DNA of 64,000 nt from Penium margaritaceum (lineage: Eukaryota; Streptophyta; Zygnematophyceae; Desmidiales; Peniaceae), in assembly GCA_023375785.1 (NCBI GenBank), contig SZWC01004846.1:1729-65728 (forward strand), in the 5' to 3' direction. Below the pieces are notes generated by a model. That model was not told the DNA's origin. It did not search any database and saw only the letters and a list, made by a program, of their open reading frames with translations. The position numbers and the translations under genes were made by a program. Positions 32,990-46,401 of this stretch are shown piece by piece. The first letter of the stretch is position 1. Each line of letters begins with the position of its first letter.

Positions 32990-33780
32990 CTACACCGTTG
33001 ACCTAGCAACAACTGAGCCATCACAAACAAAGGGAGAGGAGTGAAACACAACATCAAAATAGAGTTGGATCACTCATGGAGGCTTCAAGTTACACACGTC
33101 CCGACCTATAGCATGTTGTGGGAAACCTTGGATGTGGTAATGAGACATGCTCGACTCAAGCGTGTGAAAGAGCTCAAACATGCCCTCATGTAAATGAGAG
33201 AAACAAAAGACACCGCATTGAGCTTTGGCAGTCCCAAGGCCTTGAAGCTGAAGTGCTTTCTTGACGCGGATTTTAGAGGCACATAAGAGGATCTGCGTAA
33301 CACCACTTTATTTTGGTGCATTCTATGTGGCAAAAATTTAACATGGCCTAGTAAGTGACAGCTCATTATCGCGCTCAACTCTGCCAAAGCTGCGTATGTT
33401 GCAACTACATCTGTAACACAGGAGGTGACCTAGTGATGAAACCTTCTTGACGACATTGAAATTTGACAGGAGAGTCCCACTGAAATATACATCAACAAAA
33501 AGTCTCCAATTGACCTTGCCAATTCTTCAAAGTTTCATGGAAAAACAAAGCACATCGTCAGACGTAGACATTGGATCAAGTCGAAGGTCCTTGAAGGCAT
33601 AGTACATCTATGCACGTGCCTGGTTTGGAGCTAGGAGTACACTCTCTCACAAAGAGCATTCGAAAAGACACATTCAAGAAACATGGCGTGTAGTGCAGAC
33701 TCACGTCAAGTGCATTCTTGCAATACCAAGAAAAGACGTACGACGTCATCGGCACACAAAAGTAAAAAATGTGCACCCAC
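32990..33780 (+). pseudogene. copia RNase H remnant (AT-rich element)
   Basis: Fragments in order: LKLKCFLDADFRGT (first catalytic region, about 33245-33285), SAKAAYVATTSVTQE (about 33380-33425, matching STAEAEYxAxxxAxxE) and KTKHIVRRRHWIKSK (about 33545-33590, matching RTKHIDIRYHFIR). Several stops lie between them. Confidence 0.7.
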
Positions 33781-35610
33781 ACCATGTTGCTTGACATAGC
33801 AAGTTCTGACCTCGTGCTTCATTATGCATGTAGAACACTTTGCTGCAAGTGGAGTAGTGAGGGAGAGTGCAACAGTGAAGGAAGACCGAGTCATTCAAGC
33901 TCCTATGGACACCATCACTCTGCACCTTGGCCACCTTGGATCAAGGTCGATTCACAATCAGGCCATTGGTGTAGTTCAAAACATGGGAGCAAGCAGCATG
34001 CAGCAGGTGCTTCAAGGAATGGGCAAAGAATTTGTAAATTTGCACAAAGTTAAAGTGTGGGGTACACAAGTGAAATCGACCTCAAACCTGGAAAAATTGG
34101 ATCCCTACTACCATTTGTCTTTATTGAGGAAACATCCTGTAATGGGAAAAAGTCAACAACATCATCAAATTCAATAGTTGTAGCAAGTAGTAGGAGTTGG
34201 AAAATAATTGGTGGTTGTCTCTTTGCAAACGGTCCTCTCAGAAAAGAATTGACAAAATTAGCTTGACTGTGCTGTTGGCAAGGGCAAAGATCATCGAAAG
34301 TAGCAACTTTAGCAAAATGCGACTACTCGCTTGCATGCATGGTCCGCAAAGTGGATGCCACATGGCGTTGTCAGAATGCGACATTCAGCTCGCGGCTCAT
34401 AGCCTCTCACTCTCGTGAGCAATCATTTGCTCATAGGACCTAGTGGACTGAGAATTGCAGAATGCGCAACGTCTCGATGCAAAAGTCGCAACTCCACTTC
34501 CACTCAACCTATAGGAAAAAGGAGAAGAAGTACCAGACATCGAAAAGCAACGTAATCATTTCCTATAACGAGAAATGCATGTAGACTAATGTCTAACACT
34601 GTAGTATGCAAACTCATAGCGAAGATGAAACCCAACATGGATACGGCCTCTAAGCCAGTTAATTTGGGGCTCGTGGAAGCCCATAGCAGTCATAGCTTCA
34701 CCCCGACTGGTGAAAGCGGTGAAAATGTTTTTGATAGTGTAGAACATGACAAGAAGTGAGTTAGAGGAGCAGTTGAGTAAAAGTCTATGGCTAAACAAGG
34801 AACAAAGCGAGCGGTCAAGTCTTCTACTCCAATGCAACCACTCCCAGGAAGAAGATTGTCTCGCACTGCTATAATGTCAACAAATGGTAGAAAAGGACAA
34901 AACGATCCTTCTTGCACTATTGATTAATAAAAGGGTTTCTTAGGGGAAGCCAAGAACAAGGGACCGTTTCCAAACAAGCACCGGAGTGTAGCATCTGACC
35001 TTGAATCGCAACAGTGCAAACACATCCGACCAAAGTGGCGGCAAACTTGCCAGAATGGCCTTCTCCACTCCACCTCTGAGTGAGCAGAAGGTCATAAGTT
35101 GTTGCTTGGCCATCAACCGAATTGTGCCAGCTCGCCATTATCCTTTCCAAGAGATTAAATCATCATTCAAAATTCCTACTGCAAGACAACATCTTAATGA
35201 GCATCAGACAACAATGTTGGACACCTCAATTGATGCTGGAATCTCCAAGGAGCAACATGCAAGCTTGGAGACACTCAACCTTGGAGCAGAAAATGAGGAG
35301 AGGCCATAAGTTGACCAAATTCATAAGAACACTACATTCCTACATCAAGGAGGTGCTCCAAGTCTCTACAATTTTTACACAACACAGCACATGCCAAGGG
35401 AGGCATACGGTGAGACCTATAGACCCAAAATCAAGGAGGTAATTTGCTTCCACCCAATTAACTTCTCCAAATACATCAAGGTTCCCTACAACTCTAACAA
35501 GCTGGCATCCTTCTTGTCAAATTGAGGCTCATGGAGATAGAAGAAATCAACTACTTTGCTTCCGAGTAGTATTTGGGTGGATTGAGCTCATCATCACCAG
35601 CACACCTATC
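33781..35610 (+). other. non-pol region between copia RNase H and polypurine tract
   Basis: About 1.8 kb where plant copia elements normally have little sequence. It holds a 117-codon frame at 33824-34177 and others (34197-34418, 35001-35309) with no family I recognise. It may be extra non-coding sequence, a captured fragment or a lost extra gene. Confidence 0.5.
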
Positions 35611-35619
35611 AAAGGGGAG
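35611..35619 (+). promoter_or_regulatory. polypurine tract of AT-rich copia
   Basis: AAAGGGGAG directly precedes the LTR-like start TGTTCTCATAGAG. Confidence 0.7.
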
Positions 35620-35990
35620 TGTTCTCATAGAGTGAAAACTGTAGTGGATCTTTAGCGGAGCGTTGTCGGATTATGATTTGGAACATTCTAATGTAAGCTA
35701 TAAGTTTCTTCTATGGTTTATCTTCATATTTCCATAGGAGAATTTTCAATTGTTCAGGCCTAAGAATATCTTATTTCTAGTAACAATGTCCGTGTTCACG
35801 ACTTGGACATGTGCATTTGGTCCAACATCGTGGAGGAAAAACCTCGGCCATCTAGCGAAAGTTGTCCAACATTGGACAACTTTGCATCTGCCTCACACAA
35901 GGCAATACAGGGCAAGCAGCCATACGAGGCTACTATCCAACATCGTACAAGTAGGAGCTAGGTCGCCTAGCACATACAGAACCTCACACT
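35620..35990 (+). repeat. 3' LTR of AT-rich copia, apparently truncated
   Basis: Aligns with 26561-26850 from TGTTCTCAT to CCAACATCGTACAAGTAG. Beyond about 35990 no match to the rest of the 5' LTR was seen. It contains the perfect inverted repeat GTTGTCCAA-CA-TTGGACAAC at 35861-35880, whose core is kept in the 5' LTR near 26759-26775. Confidence 0.65.
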
Positions 35991-38900
35991 ATGCAATCGT
36001 CACTTGTTGTATTGCACTCTTCAGATTTTGCATTAAATCACTCATTTGGTGAGTTGTCGAGTAGTCACAACACGTATGGTGCCTTCATCATTTTTTCAAA
36101 ATCAAGCATTTGGCTTGATGTTGGTCACCATTGTGCCTTTGGTTCCATGTTAAGAATGTTTCCAAGAAAACCTATCCATGATACCCCATCTTTGGGTTCC
36201 TTCCAACGATGATTTGGAACATTGAAAATATCCATACAACCAAAGGTTATTAGCATTTTTATGTATAACTTGTTATCATACCATGCTAGAACTAGCGTTA
36301 TGGTATGGAGTACCACGAGTGGTATGTTTTTGCCTCCTAAAAATGCTTAAATCTGTGCATATGGGACAATGTTTCTATGGAGTTGAGTTGTAAGAACCAT
36401 AGATTTCAACATTTTTTGCATGGCGTGGCTGGCTCTTCCTAATGTCCCATTTGGCTACGATGAGTGAATTGTCTAAAACTGTCACACAATTCCCATGTCC
36501 TCCAATGTTTGTGTGAATTTTCCCCTTCAATTGTGGAAATCTAAAAGTATAACTTGTGTATTTTGTATTGTGTTACCATTGTGTGTCATTTATCAGACTA
36601 GAGGATGTAGGTCATGGCTTCCTGTCATGTCCATTGAATAAACCTCCACACAAATGCTACCATAACATCATCAAACAAGAGGAATTATTCATGACTTATG
36701 AAGATTATGGTTGTTTGTAGTGCTCCACTGATGTTTATGTAGACCAACCTCAACTTCCAACTTGCGTCACACTTTGTGGTAGGATGGAACATCTCTCATG
36801 GTAGTTTTGTAGGCACACCATCCTCCTACGAGTATAAAGTGTCCTTGATTTGAATGCTTTTGATGGGGAGGTCATTCAATTGATTTTTCCTATGTATTGA
36901 CTACACGTTTTCATTGCTTACGTGGCCTAATAACGTTTACCACATAGCCAAGTGTGCTCCAACGACTTGGTGGACACTAAATTCTATGAATACGTGCTTG
37001 AGGCTTTTTTTGGTTCATGTGCACAAATCAAGCACGATCATGTGGTGTGGCATGATAAAGCGTACTTAAACATACGACCCTTCTTCATGGATCTTCAAGG
37101 CAACATGGTACTTGTTCCTCAAGATGTGTGCACCCCTCTTCATAAGCTATTGTATTGAAAAGGGGTTTAATGCAATCTCATGTATGTGTAGCACATCTCC
37201 TAACTTGACTGGGCCACATTGGTACCTTGCCACTGTTATTTTCACTTTTCTAAGCACTAGAAGTTGCTAGTTTTAGATGATCATTATAAAACATGTGGAT
37301 CAGGATAGGAGTTTGTGGAGGCACACCTTATTGTGAAGGATGTGGGATATACACCTAATATCCAGGTACCACACATAGGCTTTTGAGCTAATCGTCTCCT
37401 TGGCTTCTATGTTTGACACATGAGTCACAAACCCTATGGATTCATGCTACTTGCCCATACCTCCCTCTTTTTTTGTGCTTCTTTCTCTCCTGTTTCTTAT
37501 TTGTAGTCTTCTTGAAGTTTTCATTAGTCCTCTTCTCCCCCTTGCTTCTTGAATTGCTTTCTTCCATTGTCCTTCTTTTCCTCCTCATACCATAACAACT
37601 TTCTACAATACCACTTTAGGTGCCATGGCCTGCCACAATTATGGCACTCATATTCATGGCATGATCCTAGTCATTTTTCACAAGAAATGTATCCAATTGC
37701 TTTATTGTTGGACTCGGTAGAAGACTAGTGTAAGGCTAGCTTCATTGGTCAAATTTCCTTTTGTGACAAGTGACTAAAGCCGAATGCAATATTGTCACCT
37801 TGGTATATTGTGTTGATGTAAATGCAGTTTGTTTCTTTTGTCAGATAGTCATGAAGTTTCTTGATAAGGAGCATCTTGTAGATGTTATCTCCAGATCGAT
37901 CATTTTCATGCTTGACCTTACGCACCTTCCTCATTTTTTCCTATTACTTGGTCAAGTCGTTGAGGAGAAAATGCTCAAAGCAAGCCTTAACACAAATGCA
38001 ATTATCACAACAAGCTGCTCTTGTAGTGCGTTCATTATATAAATGCATGATGTAATACTAACAAGGCTGTTGAAGCTCCTGTATGACACCTATGTTTTGT
38101 GTGATTTCAAGGTGGAGTTGCCTTAAATTTCAAATCTAGACATGGAAGGACCGTGATTTCTTTATGGACTATGCCATGATGTTACACAACTGAAGGACTT
38201 GTTGAACACAACTAGTTTGCGGACTATACCATCGTGAATGCATCTTCATTGAGGTACATGCATTTTGACACCACTTATGGTGGTGAACCAAAAGGTGGGG
38301 TTGCATACTACTCGATGTAGAAAGATATGGGATGAATCTCGGCCACCTGATTCAATTGTTTTGCCTAATGAGGGTATTTATTTCCAACCAACAAGTCAAT
38401 CTTGATCTTATGCACTTGAACACTAGCACCACAGTGGCCATGCCACATGCATTGTAGAAGCTCAACCGCGGTGTTGACGGTGGTGCTCTTTCGAACTCAG
38501 TCATTGATGTAGTCAAAACAGCCCTGCCCAATCGAGCTTGTGCAACCGTCGCACATGAAGGAAGTGGATTAGGTGGAGGAAGTGTTAGTGCTAGAGGTAG
38601 AAATTTCAGAAGAAGAAGGGAAAGGACATAATTTTTTGGCACTGCTAGGTACGTCCTTGAGTTTTAGATGCTTGCACAGAATATCGATATAAACCTTCAT
38701 CTTTGGTACTTGAGGAGGAAGCCGCTCAAACATGCATTGGACAAGAGCAAAATGATCTTCACATGAGAACATTGAAAGCGAAAAGTGATTGTATTAGCCA
38801 TGGTAGCTTGTGGAAAACACAATAGAATGATCAACCTTTTGCATGTTTGTTAATGCCTCACTTGAGTTACAAGAGCGATTCAACCATGGGGTTGTGCAAG

Positions 38901-41900
38901 CTTCACTTTTGGGCAAATCAATGACTAGGTTTTCACGCCAATTCTTTTTGTAAATGCTATGAAATCACTTGAAAGGGAGCAGTGTGCTTTGTCAATGTGC
39001 TCGAAGAGCCAATCTTTGTCGATTTGCAACTTGAAGTTTGAACATCAAGAACTAAACATGCAAGAGGGTGTCGTTTTGGCTGACACTAGAATTGGTTGTT
39101 TCCAGTCTTCTTCGGTGTTTTCTCTTTGCCTTAGCCACTCGTCAAAATTCATATTCATTAAATCAAAAAAACCAAATGCAAATACGTTTAAAACAATTGT
39201 AGTAATGAAATTCACTATCTTCTTGTCCCTCTTTTGTTCTCCAAAGCTTTACGAGCGGTGTTTTCTTGTTGTGCCATGAGTTGCACCTCATCCTCTGAGC
39301 TTTGCGCCTTTGCTACTTAGCGTTGTGCATGTTATGTGACACAAATTCCTTGATTTTGATGCATATTCATACCATGCAGAAGACATTTCACATGAATTGT
39401 GAAAGAACCTACCCACTAACTCATCACCTCCATGTTGCTCATCGTCTCTTGATGCTTTTGTCTTATGCAAGCCATATGTTTTGAAGGATAGTTGTGCTAC
39501 ACACTTAAGAGAAGGTGGAAGATTCTCTTCCCTAAGATTTTACACTCTTGCACTAGTTGAACATAGAGCTTTGTGCTCCCAAACCATGCTGGGAACCGAG
39601 GTGTATTGCAAAGATTAGGGTTTGTTGCTTGTATCATGTTGTGCCTCATGTAGTAAGTAAGAAGACATGTGAGTGTTCAGACATTTGAAATGGAACATTG
39701 AATTTGGAAGGAATGTTGAATGATTTTCATGTACAAGTATAGTACCTACAAATTCAAATGAAGCAGAGAATACACATAAAGCTTTACCACTACTCATGGC
39801 CCACATAAAGATCAATGACATATAAGGTTATCAAGGCTATCGATGCAAGGGTCTTTGTTTACTAACATCTGTGAAATAGACTAAGCAAGTGGATGTGTGA
39901 TTTTACTCCCTCCTAATCTTATGAATTGCTGATAGACTTAAAGGTTTCTCTAGTGGAAACCTCAGCAAAACCTTGGTCCATGGAGTTTTTGGATGATAAG
40001 TGCTTATTAGCAACATGACCACTCCGTCTTACTGGATGACTGAGATATATTAGGGCTACCGCCTTTATACTTTGGCGAGTTGACTACCTTTCTTGCATAT
40101 ACAAGTTTTGTTTCGTGTTTAATAAAATCTCACCCAAACTATGATTCCTAAAACCAAGGGACTCTCACAGTTCTATAACACCTTTACATTGCTAAAACGG
40201 TAATGCTTGCATTACCGTCTTCCTCACAGATGAGGTAGTGTCATTGATCTCTTTAGCCTTAATCCTTGTCCTTTAGCTTATGATGGAGCCTGTATAAGTG
40301 ATGAGAAAATGTAGTCATTGCAAATGATTATTTTTGGAGATAGTTCCTAAAAGGAACACACACAATCCTCATGCTAGAAGCCTAGTGATGCCTGGGCATA
40401 CCTCAATTTGAAGCTTAGTCTGTTTTGGTAGCTGTTGGTCCCCACCATAGGAGAGCCATGCATAGTGGCCTACGCATGTTAAACATAATTCTACATTCAA
40501 AGCCTTAGAGGATAGAATACCAGAATTGTGTTTGCCTATATATTTAAAGATTTCCATGGCTTTGCTCACGTAATCCATAGAGAAAATCATCATTTCGTGT
40601 CCTTTTTTGAGTTATACATGCAAATTTTCCATATCAAAGCATGAATGTAGCACATTCATTCCACCCATTTACATAAACACACGTGATCATGGAAAAAAAT
40701 AGAGTGCTCAAGAGAGGTAAGCGCCATAAATGAAGTTAGAAAACACAGTGATCACTTTTTGCATGTTTCGGTTAACGTTAATTGAGAATACGAGTCCTTT
40801 TTTTATCAAATGAGACATGCATGGAGGGGAGTGCAAAAAGAACCAACAAGTATTGATTGGAATATAAAATTTTCTTTGACGTTTGTTTGTTGTCATTTGA
40901 CATGGTTGCTTGATAAAAAAGGAAAAGGGTTTACTCACATGTAAGTGCACGCGCAGGCTGCGTGCTGTGTGGTAAGGGCATCGCTTTAGAGACATAAAAT
41001 CACAAATTATGTGAATAGAGAAGAAATCATATCTCATATGATGGGGGATAGTTTTTTTCTAAACTTGTTATCACACAATCTGGAAGCTTAGTGGTTGCAC
41101 ATGCTAAAGTGTAAAAGTTCTTTTGCCAACTTATTTGAATGAATTTCCGTTTGGTTTTTTGGTTTTTTAGCTTATTTTCATGTCAAACATCCTTACCCAT
41201 ACATTGACACAAGGTTGATTTGTGTTTTAATTGAAATTCTAAAGTTTTATGTGCAACATTACTGATAATGCATAAATTTGACAATGGTTCTTCATCACAT
41301 GAGAATAAGAAGAAATGTCGCCTATATGCTTTGAAATCTAATACTGACTCAATTCTAATAATTCACTTATAGAGTTGGTAGGGTATGGTAAGGACATGTT
41401 CCATTTGTTGTGTGTGAGATGTTCAAAAGTGTTTTTCACATCATGTGAGACACATTATGAGTTTATAGCTACGGTTTTTGATAACAAATTATGGGAGATT
41501 TGTTTTGATGGGTGTAGTCACTTGATTTTTGTTCGTGAAAGTGCTGCCGTAAGTATGTGATGCATATTAGATGCTAGTGTTGAGTACTGGGGTATGGATG
41601 CTAGACACAACCCTTCTTTCAAACTAGTCCATTTTTCATCCTTTTGGTGCTGTTGAAATTCAGTTAGTTTCTTTGCAAGATTTTTTTTTTAAGTTTTCAA
41701 GGGGGTGAATGTATGTCATGGATGTGGTTTACGTTCTACATGGCAGCGTTGTGAAGTAGATTTGTTTAAAGTTTTGCCATGAAGGTGATGGTAGGAGCTT
41801 GATTAAAAAATTTTCATGTACCCATCTGTCTCATGTTCATCATTGTGTTACGAAAAATTTCTCATCATCATGGAATTTCACGTATGGATCCTTGTTTAGA

Positions 41901-43900
41901 TGTATTTAGGTTTTTGGTCCTTCGCACCTATAATGGTGGTGTGTTTTGTATCATGTACGTGTGTTAATGATCTAATGAGTAATATTAGTAGCATGGAAAT
42001 AAATAAAATGTATGATTTGTAGGTTAACATGGTCAAGTATGCAAAGTTTATATAGTTTTTCACTAGTAGACTTGGATTGGAGCATATCATTCTATGAAAT
42101 CATAGTACGTGAGAATGGTAATTGATGTCTAAAGAGGACTAACTAAAAATGGTGCGATTCAAGTAGGAAGGACCACATTTTGTGTACACATACGTCCATG
42201 TTTGTTTTTGGCATGTGAGTTAGGCTCTGGTGTAGAGTGTTGCTTCTCCATTTTACAATGGTGTTGTTGTAAGGAAACCTTCAAGGAAAAACATGAAGCA
42301 AATTAATCTGGGCTTTTTCATGCTGTTGAAACTTGAATCTCATTGATAGTCTTTCACGTGAATTGTATGGCACATTTTTATGGTGCCATTGTTTGCCTAT
42401 TAGGTTAGCAGAGTATGGTTTCCTTGGCACACTTGTTGGATGGTCATAAGCGTAATGGAAATTCAATTAATGTGCAAATATTGATTGTAAAAGAATTATC
42501 ATTTGATGTATTGATTTCTATTGACTAGCATCCACAATGCCTCCTTCTTATACTTTTGATTTTGTATCGGTATCATGATAGTAGATCACGCTTCTTTTTT
42601 AATTAAATTCAACAGTACCACTTTTCCATCTTCATTCAAAATGAAAAATGAAAAACAAAACAAAATGCCATATGAACCTGAACTACCATCCTTCACCTTT
42701 TTTTCGTTTTTGCATTCAAAGATAAATACCATGAGGTTATATGGAGACTATTTGTATGTTAAATCGAGGTCACATCAAGAAGCTTACGCTATATGGAGTT
42801 GTGTTACTCACGTTATGATTCATAAGTGAATGTATTGTTGAAATTGGATTTTTTTCTACATTGGATTGTTATGCTAAATGCATACAATGAGAAAGTTTTT
42901 TTGAAGCCTGAGGTTAGATAATTTGTTTCTGTGTTTTTATAGGCTAATAGGACCTATCATATGACCCAGTGTTATTAGTACGTCTCGAGGTCATTTTGAC
43001 TGAAAAATGAGAATTCGGATTAAGTCTTTCATTTTTCATGAAGGGGTGCACCAAGGCATCATTCACAGAAATTTATCAATTCACTTGTACGATAAATAAT
43101 CAATGGACCTTAGAATTCATACAGATTTAATATGAATGAAAATGAAGGTTAGGAAAAACTTGAATTTCAATTGGGTATAAACTAAACTATTATTGCAATT
43201 CAAGCTAAATCTTGTCACATGGATCTTTTTTAAATTCAATTACATCCTTTTCCTTATGCTGTTTCCTTTTTTTTATGCCCATTCACCATTGGCCATTTTT
43301 GTATGTATAGTTATTGTTCAAGTATGAGGTTGAATTAGTAAGCCAAATACATGATGAACATTATGGCCAAAATTGCATGAGGATACTTGATGACCTTGTG
43401 ATTGTGTGGTTTCTGTCATAAGTTTTGTGAGGACATTATTATATTTGCGAAAGGTGACTCGTACATCCTAACCCGAAGGTTTGAATGGAGGTTGGGTAAG
43501 AACATGCATAGTTGGATTAGAGAGATTCGGGAATGTGACACTTCCTATTTCCTATCTTGAGGAATTGAGGATTCCCCTTACATGATTTCATGAGAGATGT
43601 AGGAGGATTGGAACTAGTCTAGAATCCAGAAATTGCAAGGAGGGTGTCTTGCTTTTCTGTCGGTAGCCCTGATTCATTGATTGTTTTGTGAACTGAAGGT
43701 ATATTAGGCCTTTAGTTTCCGCTGAATAGACGGTTGAATGAGGCAGTTTACGTTGTACCTCGTTATCCTCTTCTCCTGTGAACGAATATTCGCAGAATCG
43801 TGGTATATTCAGCGCTGTCTTTCGTTCTCTCTTCCCATAGTGAAATGCGTCCCGTCAGGGATTCGATTCGCAGTTCCCTTGCCGAAGGTTGTGAAGAAAT
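35991..43900. other. AT-rich intergenic region, no supported gene
   Basis: Short frames only (longest about 109 codons) on both strands, none with a recognisable motif. Contains the second copy of a dispersed repeat (39770-40170). No tRNA, satellite or transposon ends were recognised. Confidence 0.55.
39770..40170 (+). repeat. diverged dispersed repeat, copy B
   Basis: Partner of 18470-18900 in the same orientation: ACATAAAGCTTTACCACT, TTATCAAGGCTATCGATGC, CCATGGAGTTTTTGGATGAT and GAGTTGACTACCTTTCTT align in order. Confidence 0.45.
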
Positions 43901-45120
43901 TTCGCGGCCGATGATCTAGCTGTGCCTATGTCATCACAGAACTCTGTATTGATCGCGTTTGCTTGTACCCAATGTTAATTGCAAGATGTTTCAGAAGGTT
44001 TCGGCTTCAAACTCCCCCGTATGACCGACTTGGGATGGAAACATGTTGAGACAGGTTGTTGTTCGAGTGCTTGGTTGGGGGTGGATAGGGTGTGATAAGC
44101 GACTTTTTGCTACTTGCCTCGGACAGTGCTCGGGGTATTCAAGACTATCTGGACTGGTCATAAAGCTAGCCGCTTACCGTGCCCGCATCTTTGCGGACTG
44201 ATTCTGGGTTGCCTAGAGCCCGATGCCTTCTGCTGCCGACTCGCTTTTCATCGGGTTGAGTTTTCATGCGCACTGAGAGGTAGAATCAGTTTACGTTCTT
44301 TCCCGTCGAGAACTCGATGTCTGTGGCGAAGCACTTCGCCACACATCTGGTGGCGATCCACGGCCGAGGTGAGCCTGCATTGCCGAATCGATGGAGGTGC
44401 GTGATCGATGCATGTCCACCTAAGCAGAGCGTTGAATAGTTTTCACCACCGGCGAGCCACTTTCAAAGGAATCCACAGAAGTCGAACTACGCACTGTGTA
44501 GGGGTTGTCTCGAAATTGCGACAATAGTGTTGACGTGACAGATTTGGGACGGGTATGGTCGCTCGCTTCGGTAGAGAGGCTCGGCTGTAACTGAAATGGT
44601 CCGGTGCCCAAATTTCAGAGGGTAAGTAGGTTAGGACATTCGCAAGGCCCTTGGCGGGAGGGGTTTCCACCACCTGTCGTCAAATTCTTCGAAGTGGGGG
44701 TCTCTCCTGCGACTGGTCTTAGTCGTAGCGTTTTGAATCGAATTTCTTGGGAAAACTTTGGAACCCAACGGACGATGTGAAGGTTGCCAATATCCCGCTT
44801 CGAGTCGCGTGTGCTCTTTAGCTTCACGAACGGGGCTCATGGCACGGCCCTTGCATCGTGTTGGGACCCATGTACTCGGGATTTTCAGCAACGTTAGAGC
44901 CAGAACATTTTCGAAGTGAACCGTGGAAACGGTGGACATGGCGCGAGAATGGGCGAGTATTTGCAGGGCTGCGCTGGTACATGTGCTACGACATAGAATT
45001 GACCACCCTTTTTCCGACCTCTATCAGTTTGGTACACGGCCATAATCTATTGTACAGCTCACCAGAAAACGACAAGGACTCTACCCAGCATGACGCACCA
45101 ATCACCCCTTCTTTCCAAGA
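43901..45120 (+). other. region upstream of the U-box gene
   Basis: Composition rises towards balanced GC. It presumably holds the promoter and 5' UTR of the following gene, but I see no convincing TATA box or other defined element. A short perfect inverted repeat, GTGGCGAAG-CA-CTTCGCCAC, lies at 44323-44342. Small frames here have no recognisable domain. Confidence 0.45.
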
Positions 45121-46304
45121 TTGAAAAAAAAAAGGAGAAACAGCACCACCTTGCGAATGCTTTCAGCCAATGCGCGATCGCGGCGCTACACCCATTGGCT
45201 GGACGACACGACGGCGACGTGGGTCCACATGCGCGGAATTGTATGGCTGGTTCGCATTCATCGCCCCCCGCTCCGCTCCACGTTCGGGGGCCCTGCGACC
45301 GCGATTGCGGAGGGACGAAGAGGTGTGAAGGCGAGGTTGGTGGAGAGGAGGGGTACAATGACACATAGCGGAGGAGGATCAACTGCAGTAGCAGCAGCAA
45401 CAACCGCACCGGCGACACCAGCGGTAGCAGTGGCGGTGGCAGCATGGNGGAGGTTGCATTGGACACCCACGCCCACCATCACAGCCGCAGGCATGGGCAC
45501 GGGAAGTGGCATCGCGGTGCCGCGGCAGTTCGTGTGCCCTACCAGTGGGCGCATCATGGGTGACCCCGTGCTTGCCGCTTGCGGCCACTCGTTTGACCGC
45601 CCTGCTCTTCTGCTCTCCTTCGCTTCGCAAAGGCAGAGCCTGAACCAGGGCCAGGCTCAGCGTCCCGGGGAGGGCCGTGATGCAGGAGGAGTAGGTTGCG
45701 GCGGCGGCGTGAGCGGCAGCAGTGATGTCGGAGTTGGAGAGAATAAGGCCACTTGCTACTGCTGTCCTCTAACGGGCGAGACGCTGGAGCACGCAGCCGT
45801 GGTGCCCAACATCGCTCTCAGAGAACTCATTCTCGACTGGTGCTGCGTGCACGGCGTGCAGCCGGGCACTCCCGTAGCCGCCGGCACCAGCACCAGCGGC
45901 GGCGGCGGCAGCAGCAGCAGCAGCAGGAGTAACAGCAGCGGCAGCAGCAGCAGCGGTGGTGGTGGTGGTGGTGGTGGGGTGGCGAAACCCAATGAAGAGG
46001 GCCAGCCAGGTGGGCAGGCCAGGGCAGCAGCAGCCATCACAACGGTGAGCGGTGCAGTGGCAGTGGCACAGATCGACAACATTGTGGCGTGGCAGCAGCA
46101 GCAAGGACGGCAGCCACTGCTCCCGAAGCAAGCACTGGCTGCGGCTCCTGCAGCCAGTGCTGCTCCCGGTCCTGCTCAAGTTTTGCATTTAGTGGTAGGA
46201 GGTCAGCATCAGCAACACGAGCAGCAGAGGCAGCAGCACCACCAGCACCAGCAGCAGTACCAGGAGCAACAGCAGCACCACCAGCAGCAGTACCAAGAGC
46301 AGCT

Positions 46305-46335
<31 letters not shown>

Positions 46336-46344
46336 CAGCAGCAT

Positions 46345-46401
<57 letters not shown>

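Larger units (their letters stand above)
26561..35990 (+). mobile_element. Ty1/copia LTR retrotransposon, old and AT-rich
   Basis: Order on the plus strand: long 5' LTR, PBS, gag, protease, integrase, reverse transcriptase, RNase H (copia order, integrase before RT), an extra 1.8-kb region, polypurine tract and a shortened 3' LTR. Coding parts are split by stops and frameshifts, and catalytic residues are lost in protease (D to N) and RT. This element is distinct from, and much more decayed than, the GC-rich copia copies at 12408-14865 and 56135-64000. Confidence 0.82.
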
